From PoT sp049331405 (GTDB taxonomy: Bacteria; Planctomycetota; Planctomycetia; Isosphaerales; Isosphaeraceae), in the NCBI RefSeq assembly GCF_049331405.1, contig NZ_CP186274.1, positions 2,976,001 through 3,040,000 on the forward strand: 64,000 nt of DNA. Direction: 5' to 3'. How positions within the stretch are numbered: the first letter of the stretch is position 1; each line of letters starts with the position of its first letter. Under the pieces are notes generated by a model, which was not told the DNA's origin, did no database searches, and saw only the letters and a program-made list of their open reading frames with translations. Both the position numbers and the translations under genes were made by a program. Positions 51,587 to 60,369 of this stretch are shown here, in pieces.

Positions 51587-51964
51587 GTGTTCCTCCACCG
51601 TGTTCGTGCGATCAAGGCCGGATTGCTGCTCGCTGCGCTGATTGGTGCAGCTTGCGGAGCCCTGCGCAGCGAGTCCGCGAATCCGGGAACGCCGCAACGA
51701 GCCGCGGGGTCCTTCGCGGTGGGCCACGCCGAGGCGATTGGCCCCCATCTGGTCCACACCGGGACCGTGCCGGCCGTCGTGCACTCGGACGAGCCGATCG
51801 ACCGGCTGGACGACGACGACGATCGCTGGAAGTTGCTCAAGACCGTCCAGTACGCCCAGGACTTCATCCCGCTCGACCTCGCTTGCCCCCCCTCCTCGAC
51901 CCCCCGCGAGTGGCGTCCCTCAGGTTCCACGAGCGAAACCTTGCAGCTCCACCTTCGCTGCTAG
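51587..51964 (+). CDS. Small secreted protein of unknown function
   Basis: This 125-residue frame has a GTG start, a signal peptide (VRAIKAGLLLAALIGAACGA), and a mature region with several His and an Asp-rich run (DRLDDDDDRWKLLKTVQYAQ). It ends in Cys. No family is recognised. It lies 182 nt before the RND pump in the same direction, so it could be a periplasmic metal-binding accessory, but this is only positional. A spurious non-coding frame cannot be excluded. Confidence 0.45.
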   Translation: MFLHRVRAIKAGLLLAALIGAACGALRSESANPGTPQRAAGSFAVGHAEAIGPHLVHTGTVPAVVHSDEPIDRLDDDDDRWKLLKTVQYAQDFIPLDLACPPSSTPREWRPSGSTSETLQLHLRC

Positions 51965-52146
51965 CCGAGACGTCCCGATACGTGCGATCCCACCCGCCTG
52001 CGCGCGTCCACCGCGGACGATCCAGGTACGGCCGTTCGTCCGATCCCCGTCATTCGCCTTGATAACCTGGCGGTCGGGGGACGTCTCCTGCCAAGCTCGT
52101 CGAGTCATCTCACAAACCTCAACAACGCCACGCGAGGCCCTGTCCC

Positions 52147-55100
52147 ATGGTCCGCGCCATCATTCTCTGGAGCCTGCACAACCGCCTGGTGGTCCTGCTG
52201 GGCGTCGTGGCTCTGATCGCCATAGGCATCCACTCCGCGAATAACCTGAACGTCGAGGCGTATCCCGACCCCACGCCGCCCCTCGTCGAGGTCATCACCC
52301 AGAACCCGGGAGCCTCTCCCGAGGAAATGGAGCGCCGGGTCGGCATCCCCATCGAGACCGCGCTCAACGGCATGCCCGGTCTCGAGGACATGCGGAGCAC
52401 GTCCGTCGCCGGCCTCAACGACATCAAATGCCAGTTTGCCTACGGGACCGACTACAAGTCGGCGCGTCAGGAGGTCATCAACCGCATCGGGGCGGTCAGC
52501 AACCTCCCTCCCGGCGTGACCCCCGGCCTCTCCCCCTGGAGCCCGACCGGCGAGATCATCCGCTACGTCCTCGAAGGCCCCGGCTATACCACGAACCAGC
52601 TCAAGGCCGTGCAGGACTGGGTCCTCTCCCGAGCCCTCAAGACCGTGCCGGGGGTCATCGACGTCACCGGATACGGCGGGACGGTCAAGCAGTATCAGGT
52701 CCTCGTCAGCCCGAGGATGCTGAAGCAGTACAACCTGACGCTGCAGCAGGTCGAGGACGCCCTGGCGAAGTCCAACGACAACGTCGGCGGCGACATCCTC
52801 ATGCTGGGCAATCAGGCCCACAACGTCCGGGCCATCGGACTGCTGGGGGAGGGCACCGACCCCCTAGACCCGGCGAATATCGACCACGCCGTCGAGATCG
52901 AGCAGGACAAGCTCGACGACATCAACAAGGTGATCGTCGCGACCTCCGGAGGCGTGCCGATCTACGTGAAGCAGGTGGCCAGGGCGATCATCGGCCATCG
53001 ACCCAGGCTCGGGATCGTCGGGCGCGGCAGCGAGAACGACGTCGTCGAGGGCATCGTCCTCATGCGCAAGTATGAGAAGAGCCTGCCGACGGCCAAGGCC
53101 GTCATGGACAAGCTGCGCGAGATCGAGGAGGAGAAGATCCTCCCCAAAGGGATGAAGGTCAAGATCTTCAACCAGCGGACCGACCTCGTCCACGTCACCA
53201 CGCACAACGTGCTCCACAACCTGATCGTCGGCATGGCGCTGGTGATTGCGGTCCTGTTCATCTTCCTGGGGGACCTCGCCAGCGCCGGGATCGTGGCGAT
53301 GATGATCCCGCTGGCCTTGCTCTTCTCCGTGACCGTGCTCTTCTTCCAGGGGAAGTCGGCCAACCTCCTCTCGATCGGCGCCGTAGACTTCGGGATCATC
53401 GTCGACAGCTCGGTCATTATCGTTGAAAATATCTATAGGCATATTACGTCGCGGAATACGGACAGGACCCGCCCGCTCATCGACCGGATCGCCGAGGCCT
53501 CGCACGAGATCGAGCGGGCCTTGTTCTTCTCGGCGGCGATCATCGTCTGCGCGTTCCTGCCGCTCTTCGCGATGACCGGCCCCGAGGGTGCCTTGTTCGG
53601 GCCGATGGCGAACACCTATGCCTTCGCGATCTTCGGCGCCCTGTGCCTGGCCCTGAGCCTGGCGCCGGTGCTCTGCTCCTTCTTCTTCCAGAATAAGAAG
53701 GAGGAGGTGGATACCTTTGTCGACCGGATCATGAAGCGCGGATATCTCCGTAACCTGAACCGGGTCCTGGACCGTCGCTATCAGACCCTCGCCTTGATGG
53801 TCGTGCTCCTGATAGCCACGATCGCCATGATCCCCGGGCTCGGCGGCGAGTTCATGCCCGAGCTGGAGGAAGGGAACCTCTGGATCCGCGCCCTGATGCC
53901 CCGGACGGTCTCGCTCGAGGAGTCCGCTCGGATCGCGCCGAGGCTCCGGGAGATCATCGCCTCGGTCCCCGAGGTGCGCGGGGTGATGTCGCACGTCGGC
54001 CGGCCCGATGACGGGACCGACGTCACCAGCTTCTTCAACATCGAGTTCAATGTCCCGCTGAAGCCGATGGAGCAGTGGCGCAAGGGGATCACGCGCGAGA
54101 AGATCCAGGACGAGATGATGGCCAAGTTCCGCGAGTTCCCCGGGCTCGACTTCAACTTCTCGCAGTTGATCCGGGACAACGTGGAGGAGGCCCTCTCCGG
54201 GGTGAAGGGGGCGAACTCGGTCAAGCTCTTCGGCAACGACTTCAACGTGCTGGAGGACGTCGGCCAGCGGATCGTCGGCATCCTGCGGTCGGTCAGGGGG
54301 ATCGAGAACGTCGGGATCTTCCACATCCTCGGCCAGCCCAACATGGAGATCGCCATCGACCGGGACGCCTGCGCCAGCTATGGCGTGAATGTCGCCGACG
54401 TGGAAGCCATCATCCAGGTGGCCATCGGCGGCCGGGCCTTCTCCCAGATGGTCGAAGGGGAGAAGCTCTATGACATCGTCCTCAGGCTCCCGCTCGAACA
54501 GCGAGACGACCCGACGGTCATCGGCCGGATCCCCATCGACGTGCCGAGCAACGGCGCCGGGCAGAGCACCCGGATCCCGCTCTCGCAGGTCGCCAGGATC
54601 AACCCGCACAAGATGGGGTCCTCCTACATCTATCGGGAAAATAACCGCCGCTATATCCCCATCAAGTTCGCCGTCAGGGATCGCGACCTCGCCTCCACGA
54701 TCGACGAGGCCAGGCGCAAGGTTGAGGATCCCAAGACGGGGGCCAAGCTTCCGCAAGGGTACAAGATCGAGTGGTCGGGAGAGTTCGCCCAGATGCAGGC
54801 GGCGAACGATCGCTTGATGTGGATGGTGCCGCTGTCGATCACGCTCATCATGGTCCTGCTCTACACGGCGTTCAACTCGCTCAAGGACGCCTTGCTCGTG
54901 ATGGCCAACGTGCTGGCGGCGACGATGGGGGGCGTCTGGGCCCTGAAGCTCACCGGGACGCACTTCAGCATCTCGGCGGCGGTGGGCTTCATCTCCATCT
55001 TCGGCGTGGCCGTGCAGGACGGCGTGCTCCTCATCTCGTACTTCAACCAGATGAGGGCGGTGGGGATCCCCGTCCGCGAGGCGGTGATGCGAGGCGCCGA

Positions 55101-55398
55101 GCTTCGCGTGAGGCCGGTCGTCATGACCTCGCTGACGGCGGCCCTCGGGCTCTTGCCGGCGGCTCTGGCCACCTCGATCGGCTCGCAGGCGCAGAAGCCG
55201 CTCGCGATCGTGGTCGTCGGCGGCATGGCGGTGACGCTGCTCCTGACGCGTTACCTCATGCCGGTGCTTTATAGCTTCTTCCCCGCACCGGCGGGCCACG
55301 CCCACGACGACCACCAGGCCGAACTGATCGAGGGTTCGCACTACACGGATGAGCTGCTCAACCTCCGCGCTCGGCGGGAACGTGAAGAGCACTCGTAA
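52147..55398 (+). CDS. CusA/CzcA-type RND efflux pump subunit
   Basis: This 1083-residue inner-membrane antiporter begins with TM1 (LHNRLVVLLGVVALIAIGIH) and EAYPDPTPPLVEVITQNPGA, typical of HME-RND proteins. The TM4 proton-relay signature is VDFGIIVDSSVIIVENIYRH. Two large periplasmic loops, FMPELEEGNLWIRALMPRTV and the second-half signature FISIFGVAVQDGVLLISYFN follow in order. Twelve TM helices are expected. The family pumps Cu, Ag, Co, Zn or Cd, but the exact metal cannot be told. No adaptor or outer-membrane gene is next to it. Confidence 0.9.
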   Translation: MVRAIILWSLHNRLVVLLGVVALIAIGIHSANNLNVEAYPDPTPPLVEVITQNPGASPEEMERRVGIPIETALNGMPGLEDMRSTSVAGLNDIKCQFAYGTDYKSARQEVINRIGAVSNLPPGVTPGLSPWSPTGEIIRYVLEGPGYTTNQLKAVQDWVLSRALKTVPGVIDVTGYGGTVKQYQVLVSPRMLKQYNLTLQQVEDALAKSNDNVGGDILMLGNQAHNVRAIGLLGEGTDPLDPANIDHAVEIEQDKLDDINKVIVATSGGVPIYVKQVARAIIGHRPRLGIVGRGSENDVVEGIVLMRKYEKSLPTAKAVMDKLREIEEEKILPKGMKVKIFNQRTDLVHVTTHNVLHNLIVGMALVIAVLFIFLGDLASAGIVAMMIPLALLFSVTVLFFQGKSANLLSIGAVDFGIIVDSSVIIVENIYRHITSRNTDRTRPLIDRIAEASHEIERALFFSAAIIVCAFLPLFAMTGPEGALFGPMANTYAFAIFGALCLALSLAPVLCSFFFQNKKEEVDTFVDRIMKRGYLRNLNRVLDRRYQTLALMVVLLIATIAMIPGLGGEFMPELEEGNLWIRALMPRTVSLEESARIAPRLREIIASVPEVRGVMSHVGRPDDGTDVTSFFNIEFNVPLKPMEQWRKGITREKIQDEMMAKFREFPGLDFNFSQLIRDNVEEALSGVKGANSVKLFGNDFNVLEDVGQRIVGILRSVRGIENVGIFHILGQPNMEIAIDRDACASYGVNVADVEAIIQVAIGGRAFSQMVEGEKLYDIVLRLPLEQRDDPTVIGRIPIDVPSNGAGQSTRIPLSQVARINPHKMGSSYIYRENNRRYIPIKFAVRDRDLASTIDEARRKVEDPKTGAKLPQGYKIEWSGEFAQMQAANDRLMWMVPLSITLIMVLLYTAFNSLKDALLVMANVLAATMGGVWALKLTGTHFSISAAVGFISIFGVAVQDGVLLISYFNQMRAVGIPVREAVMRGAELRVRPVVMTSLTAALGLLPAALATSIGSQAQKPLAIVVVGGMAVTLLLTRYLMPVLYSFFPAPAGHAHDDHQAELIEGSHYTDELLNLRARREREEHS

Positions 55399-55417
55399 AT
55401 GCAGTGAGCGGAGACGA

Positions 55418-55451
55418 ACGTCGGCGTGGTGGATGGCCACCACGCCGGCGT
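55418..55451. terminator. Bidirectional hairpin terminator
   Basis: A 15-bp stem with one T-G wobble (left ACGTCGGCGTGGTGG, right CCACCACGCCGGCGT), loop ATGG. It lies between the convergent RND and EF-Tu-like genes. Confidence 0.75.
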
Positions 55452-55473
55452 CTTGCGTTATCGGAGGATCGAC

Positions 55474-56649
55474 TCAGTCGCGGACCTCGGAAACGACGCC
55501 CGAGCCCACCGTCTTGCCCCCTTCTCGGATGGCGAAGCGGCTGCCGACGTCGAGCGCGATCGGCTTGTCGAGGCGGGCCTCGAGCTGCGTGTGATCGCCG
55601 GGCAGGACCATCTCGACGTCGCCCGGGAGTTGCAACTCGCCGGTCACGCTCGTCGTGCGGAAGAAGAACTGCGGCTTGTAGCCGGCGAAGAAGGGCGTGT
55701 GCCTTCCCCCTTCATCCTTGTTCAACACGTAGATCTCGCAGAGGAACCGGGTCCGCGGGATCAGCGACCGGGGCGCGGCGATGACCTGCCCGCGCTGGAT
55801 CTGGTCGGACTTCACGCCCCTCAGGAGCAGGCCGACGTTCTGGCCGGCCTCGGCCCCTTCGAGGGACCGATTGAACTGCTCGACGCTCGTCACGACCGTC
55901 TCGCGGACGTCGCCCAACCCGACGACCTCGACTTTCGTCCCCGGCCCGATCCGCCCCTGCTCGATCTTGCCCGTGGCGACCGTCCCGCGGCCTTCGATGG
56001 TGTGGACCCCCTCGATCGGCATCAGGAACGGCTTGTCGGTGGCCCGACGCGGGGCCGGGATCGCGCGGTCGAGAGCATCGAGCAACTCGGCGATGCTGCG
56101 GGAGGCCTCGGGGTCGCTGGGACGCTCCAGGGCGGACCGCGCATTGCCTCGCACGAACGGCGTATTAGCGCCGTCGAAGCCATACTTCGACAACAGCTCA
56201 CGCGTCTCGAGCTCGACGAGGTCGATCAGCTCGGGGTCGTCGACGAGGTCGACCTTGTTGACGAAGACGACGAGATGCGGGACACCTACCTGGCCGGCGA
56301 GCAGGATATGCTCTCGGGTCTGGGGCATCGGGCCGTCCGCCGCGGAGATCAGGAGCACGGCCCCGTCCATCTGCGCGGCTCCCGTGATCATGTTCTTGAC
56401 ATAATCGGCGTGACCTGGGCAGTCGATGTGCGCATAATGCCGCGTCTCGGTCTCGTACTCAACGTGGCTGGCCGTGATCGTGACCGTCTTCGACGGGTCG
56501 CGGACGTTTCCGCCCTTGCTGATGTCCTGGTACGACTTGGGGCGAGCCAGCCCCTTCGCGGCCTGGACGGCGAGGATCGCGGCCGTCAGGGTTGTCTTGC
56601 CGTGGTCGATGTGCCCGATCGTTCCGACGTTGACGTGAATCTTCTCCAC
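55474..56649 (-). CDS. tuf: Divergent elongation factor Tu paralogue
   Basis: This 391-residue translation GTPase resembles EF-Tu over its whole length: G1 GHIDHGKT (12-19), G3 DCPGH (76-80), G4 NKVD (131-134), domain 2 GVHTIEGRGTVATGKIEQGR and domain 3 GGRHTPFFAGYKPQFFFRTT. Two departures stand out. The N-terminal leader is very short (MEKIHVNVGTIG), and switch I reads DPSKTVTITASHVEY where EF-Tu has ARGITINTAHVEY, keeping the Thr but replacing the Arg-Gly. The GTG start 56649 has GGGAG 8 nt upstream. The gene stands alone, not in a str operon or near rpl or secE genes, so it is probably a second copy with altered function. Confidence 0.88.
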   Translation of the reverse strand: MEKIHVNVGTIGHIDHGKTTLTAAILAVQAAKGLARPKSYQDISKGGNVRDPSKTVTITASHVEYETETRHYAHIDCPGHADYVKNMITGAAQMDGAVLLISAADGPMPQTREHILLAGQVGVPHLVVFVNKVDLVDDPELIDLVELETRELLSKYGFDGANTPFVRGNARSALERPSDPEASRSIAELLDALDRAIPAPRRATDKPFLMPIEGVHTIEGRGTVATGKIEQGRIGPGTKVEVVGLGDVRETVVTSVEQFNRSLEGAEAGQNVGLLLRGVKSDQIQRGQVIAAPRSLIPRTRFLCEIYVLNKDEGGRHTPFFAGYKPQFFFRTTSVTGELQLPGDVEMVLPGDHTQLEARLDKPIALDVGSRFAIREGGKTVGSGVVSEVRD

Positions 56650-57039
56650 CGAACAAACTCCCAGACTGCCGAAAAGGGCAGTCTTGAGGGTTCCGGCCCC
56701 TTCCTCCCGGTCGCGAGCGACCTTTTTATCACGACGAGTGACGCCAGAGAGTCGGGGACCACGCGACCCAGGGTCGAAGGCGAACGCCCGGAGCCGTCTA
56801 CCGTCGGGAGACATCGCCTCGCGGGCTCTGCCTGCCTGGGCGGGACCTGTCCGTCCTATTTCCACGAGACGCACGGGGTCCACTTCGATGACAATGGAAG
56901 GCGGCCCGAGGTTCGCATTCGTCTCTGCCGTCAACTCGAGTCGATCGAGTGAACGGCCGGGGCCTTGGAGTTGTCCGACAAGCCGGGACTTCGAAGTTGC
57001 GATCCGTGCGAATGTCGTCAGGTAGGATGTCAATTGATC
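56650..57039. other. Divergent intergenic region
   Basis: 390 nt between the EF-Tu paralogue and the NADAR gene. No ORF with family features, tRNA or hairpin terminator is seen; promoters for both genes are expected. Confidence 0.4.
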
Positions 57040-57483
57040 ATGAGCACCATTAACTTTTATAGCGTGAGCGATGAGTATGGCGAGTTCTCCAACTTCTCGC
57101 CTTATCCCATCTTGCTCCGAGGGAAGCGTTGGCCCACGACCGAGCATTACTTCCAGGCGCAGAAGTTCGCAGGCGCGCCCGATGAGGAGGAGTTGCGGAA
57201 GGCCAAGTCGCCGATGATCGTCGCCCGCATGGGCCGGAGCCGTTCGCGACCGCTTCGCAAGGACTGGGAGTCGGTCAAGGTCCAGATCATGCACGAGGCC
57301 GTGCTGGCGAAATTCACCCAGCACGAGGACCTGCGAGCCCTCCTGATCGGCACCGGCGACAGCAAGCTCGTCGAGCACACGACCAACGACGATTACTGGG
57401 GCGACGGCGGCGATGGCTCGGGCAAGAACATGCTTGGAATCCTCCTGATGCGAGTGCGTGAGGAATTGACCAGGAACGGTTGA
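57040..57483 (+). CDS. NADAR (YbiA-like) family protein
   Basis: This 147-residue protein matches the NADAR/YbiA family throughout: INFYSVSDEYGEFSNFSPYP, RWPTTEHYFQAQKF, AKSPMIVARMGRSR, and the C-terminal DYWGDGGDGSGKNMLGILLM. Family members hydrolyse N-glycosidic bonds in ADP-ribose or early riboflavin intermediates. The start ATG 57040 has only a weak upstream GGTAGGA at 12 nt. The gene is followed, after 114 nt, by the DUF6065-like gene. Confidence 0.9.
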   Translation: MSTINFYSVSDEYGEFSNFSPYPILLRGKRWPTTEHYFQAQKFAGAPDEEELRKAKSPMIVARMGRSRSRPLRKDWESVKVQIMHEAVLAKFTQHEDLRALLIGTGDSKLVEHTTNDDYWGDGGDGSGKNMLGILLMRVREELTRNG

Positions 57484-57597
57484 TAGCTTGCTCACTTCGG
57501 AGGCCGCGGTGTGATCCGGGCGTCCGTTGAGTTAAAGTATCACTTCAAGAATTGAACGTTTTTCCGGGACAGGAAACTCGAAGTCCCGGCGAACCAC

Positions 57598-58413
57598 ATG
57601 GAACCCCCAGCCATGTCGACCGAACCCGACGAACAGCTCGAACCATTGCAGATCACCGCATATTCGGCATGGGGCTTCGACGTGAAGATCGTCCCGGCCT
57701 GGTTCAAGCGGGACTGGATGGACGCGACGTCGTCGGGTTTCGCATATCAGTGCCTCCCCATGACGCTGGCCAACCAGTCGGGCTGGTTCATCCTGGCCCC
57801 GCACGGGGCGACCGCGGAGTGGAACGGGGGCAAGGCTCCCACCGACTTGAAGGTTCATGTCGAGGGCTCCCCGCCGATGACGCATGCCATGTCGCAGGTG
57901 GGGAGCGGGATCCTGACCTGGACGATCCCTTATATCTTCAGGACGCCCCCCGGCTGGAACCTCCTCTGCCGAGGCCCGGCCAACCACGTCAAGGATGGCA
58001 TCTCCCCGCTGGAAGGCCTGGTCGAGACGGATTGGAGCCTGGCCTCATTCTCGATGAACTGGAAGATGACGCGCCCCGGCAGCGTGACTTTCGAGGCCGG
58101 GGAACCCGTCGCCATGCTCGTGCCGCACTTCCGGGAAGACCTCGAAGACTTCCAGGCGGACTTGCAGGAACTCTCGAACAACCCCGAGTTGAGCGAGGGC
58201 TACCGGGTCTGGATCACCTCGCGTCAGGAGTTCCTCGCCGCCCAGAGGAGTGGCGATCTCGCAGCCATCAAGAAGAAATATCAAAAGCATTATTTTCAGG
58301 GAACGACCAACTCCGGAGTCTTCTTCGAAGGCCATCAGAAGAAGCGCCGCCTGGCCCACTTCGATGCCAGCAAGATCTCCAGGCCTCCTGAACCGGAGCC
58401 GGGCGTTTCGTGA
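57598..58413 (+). CDS. DUF6065-like protein
   Basis: This 271-residue soluble protein has no signal peptide. The core resembles DUF6065 proteins as I remember them: RDWMDATSSGFAYQCLPMTL followed by ANQSGWFILAP, then AEWNGG, TIPYIFRTPPGWNLLCRGPA, SMNWKMTRPG and an FEAGEPVAMLVPHF strand. The last 60 residues are charged, with LAAIKKKYQKHYFQGTTNSG and a Lys/Arg-rich end. A Fe(II)/2-oxoglutarate or cupin-like fold is conceivable, but no metal triad is evident. A second ATG at 57613 is an alternative start. The function is unknown. Confidence 0.7.
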   Translation: MEPPAMSTEPDEQLEPLQITAYSAWGFDVKIVPAWFKRDWMDATSSGFAYQCLPMTLANQSGWFILAPHGATAEWNGGKAPTDLKVHVEGSPPMTHAMSQVGSGILTWTIPYIFRTPPGWNLLCRGPANHVKDGISPLEGLVETDWSLASFSMNWKMTRPGSVTFEAGEPVAMLVPHFREDLEDFQADLQELSNNPELSEGYRVWITSRQEFLAAQRSGDLAAIKKKYQKHYFQGTTNSGVFFEGHQKKRRLAHFDASKISRPPEPEPGVS

Positions 58414-58671
58414 GGATCAAGTAGATGGTGGAATTGAGAATTGCGTGCGAATGTCCGTTCGGCTTTGATTTGAAAGAAGAAACCGGAAAGTTTGCGGATT
58501 TGATGAATTTCAATTAAAAGTCGCCTTGAGCAGCGTCTTCTGGGGCAGGTTGAGCGGCGGGGTCCGAACGGCCGAACTACGACGAAGAAATACATTTGAT
58601 CTTGACTGGATAACCTTGTCTCGCGACTATTTTCCGACAGCATGGATGGTGACACAATCCGGAGGATTCAC
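58414..58671. other. Intergenic region, lower GC
   Basis: 258 nt between the DUF6065-like and PEP-CTERM genes, visibly AT-richer than the flanks. GGAGG at 58661-58665 is the ribosome-binding site of the next gene, 6 nt before its ATG. Confidence 0.4.
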
Positions 58672-59346
58672 ATGCATTGGCCGCTCCTCACAACCCTCGT
58701 CTCGTTGCTCTTGATCGCGGGAGGCCAGATCGCCGAGTCTTCGGCGATCTCGTTACTGAATTACGAGGGGGGCTTAGCTCTCTCGCAGAGCGCACCCGAA
58801 AACTCGGGCTTTTTCATTCCCATGTACTTGCCGATGACTCTCGATTACGGGCCGCAAGGGGGAAGCATTACGTTTAACGCCGGCGCCTTCACTCCCCCGT
58901 TTACTGGCCTCGACGCATATTCCGATCAGACTTTTCCGATCAGTGGGCAGTTCTTCTTCAATCTTGGCGTGCCGGCGAACGGTTCCAATGATTCGTTTGC
59001 AGGACCGGTGCTGGATATCTCAGGATCGTTGTCCGGTTCGGTTGATGGTCCAGGGTCGGGAGGCACGACCTGGCGGTGGTCCGGCAAATACGGGGGAACG
59101 GCGACATCGGCGATGATTGATGTGTTCAGCCCGCAGGACGCGTCACTGCTCCCGGCTCCACTTCAAGACATCCTCAATCACCCGGACCATTTCCATTTCG
59201 CCGCCGTCGTGACGGGTGGGTGGCAAAATGAGCTGCAAGTCACGTTGACCTTCGACGCTCCCACGCCGGTCCCCGAGCCTACCACACTCATCACGCTGGC
59301 CGCTGGTGTTGCCGGACTCATTTACCGCCGCCGCAATCGTCGATAG
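58672..59346 (+). CDS. PEP-CTERM sorting-domain protein
   Basis: This 224-residue exported protein has an N-terminal signal (WPLLTTLVSLLLIAGGQIAE), a Ser/Gly/Asn-rich beta-type body, and the C-terminal sorting tail VPEPTTLITLAAGVAGLIYR followed by RRNRR. That is the PEP motif, TM helix and basic tail recognised by an exosortase. The body has no domain I recognise. The base composition of gene and leader is AT-richer than the neighbours, hinting at recent acquisition or relaxed selection. No exosortase gene is in this window. Confidence 0.88.
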   Translation: MHWPLLTTLVSLLLIAGGQIAESSAISLLNYEGGLALSQSAPENSGFFIPMYLPMTLDYGPQGGSITFNAGAFTPPFTGLDAYSDQTFPISGQFFFNLGVPANGSNDSFAGPVLDISGSLSGSVDGPGSGGTTWRWSGKYGGTATSAMIDVFSPQDASLLPAPLQDILNHPDHFHFAAVVTGGWQNELQVTLTFDAPTPVPEPTTLITLAAGVAGLIYRRRNRR

Positions 59347-59390
59347 CCCTGGCCTTGCGCATACGGAATCCGTCATGAGCCATTGACAGA

Positions 59391-60320
59391 TCAGGCGACA
59401 CCGTCGAATCGCGTGAGGATCCCCTCGATCGAGTCAGCATGGATCTGCCAGGACTGCTCGGAGTAGCCGCCGGAGAGGACCATCGCGACGGGGATCTTGC
59501 GCTCCCGGGCGAGGTTCACGACGAGCATGTCCCGCTCTTCCAAATCGCCGGCGGAGAGGCAGAGGTTAGCCAGCGGGTCGTCGGTATAAGGGTCGGAGCC
59601 GCCGTTGTAGATCAGGAGGTCGGGGCGGACCTCGTCGAGCACGCCGGGCAGAAAGGTTTGCACCATTTCCAGGTATTCGGCCCCGGTCGTCCCGCGCTGG
59701 AGCGGGAGCGGATAATCTTCCGGCTCCTTATACAGGGGGAAGATCTCGCCCTCATACATATCGGCGATCGAGGCCCACGGCCAGTCGTTGAAGACGGCGG
59801 CGGAGCCGTTGCCCTGGTGGGCGTCGAGGTCCACGACCAGGACTCTCGCGACGAGTCCCTCGGCGTGGAGGATCGCGGCCGCGATCGGGATGTCGGCGTA
59901 GACGCAGAACCCGCCGCCCCAACCCGACGCCGCATGATGGAACCCGCCCCCGAGGTTGATTGCGATACCTCGCTCGAGGGCCATTCGGCAGGCGAGGATC
60001 GTGCCCCCCGTGGCTCGACGCTTGGGCCTCAGGATCCGCCAATCGACGAGCTAGGCCGGGAGCTTAGCGACGATCGGGACCTCGAGGATCTCCGCGAGCG
60101 AGCCGCTTCGCTTCAAGGACCGCAGGTAGTCGGGTGTATGCACGGAGAGCAACTCCGCGCGAGTGACCGGCTTCGGAGAGACGAAGTCGCCCGGCTTCCT
60201 CAAACCTCTGCGGATCAAAGCCTCGTGGATGCGATGATACTTGCGCCCGTCGAATCGATGCAGGCGTTCGAGGCCGAAGACCGTGATGTTATAACCGGGG
60301 TGATAGACGATCGGGATCAT
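59391..60320 (-). pseudogene. HDAC-like deacetylase gene interrupted by an in-frame TAG
   Basis: The 309-codon frame encodes a class IV/HDAC11-like deacetylase. The N-terminal part reads MIPIVYHPGYNITVFGLERL, then HTPDYLRSLKRSGSLAEILE. TAG at 60051-60053 ends it after VAKLPA. Immediately after, in the same frame, the protein resumes as LVDWRILRPKRRATGGTILA and continues through GGGFHHA, DLDAHQGNG (zinc site) and YNGGSDPYTDDPL to the normal C-terminus. No indel is needed. A Trp or Gln codon (TGG or CAG) is the likely ancestor of the TAG. The second part could restart at ATG 59984 but would lack the N-terminal third of the catalytic fold. Confidence 0.8.
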
Positions 60321-60369
60321 ACTGGCGGAACCCTCCGCGGGGTTTCATGGCCGGGATCTCGCGTCGACT

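Noticed and set aside
51587..51964. Upstream part of the sulfatase frame on the minus strand (51427-51930)
   Set aside because: The sulfatase signal peptide starts at 51426; the extension lacks protein-like composition.
52864..55443. 859-codon minus-strand frame opposite the RND pump
   Set aside because: It is antisense to a clear RND protein, His/Asp/Arg-rich throughout, with no domain.
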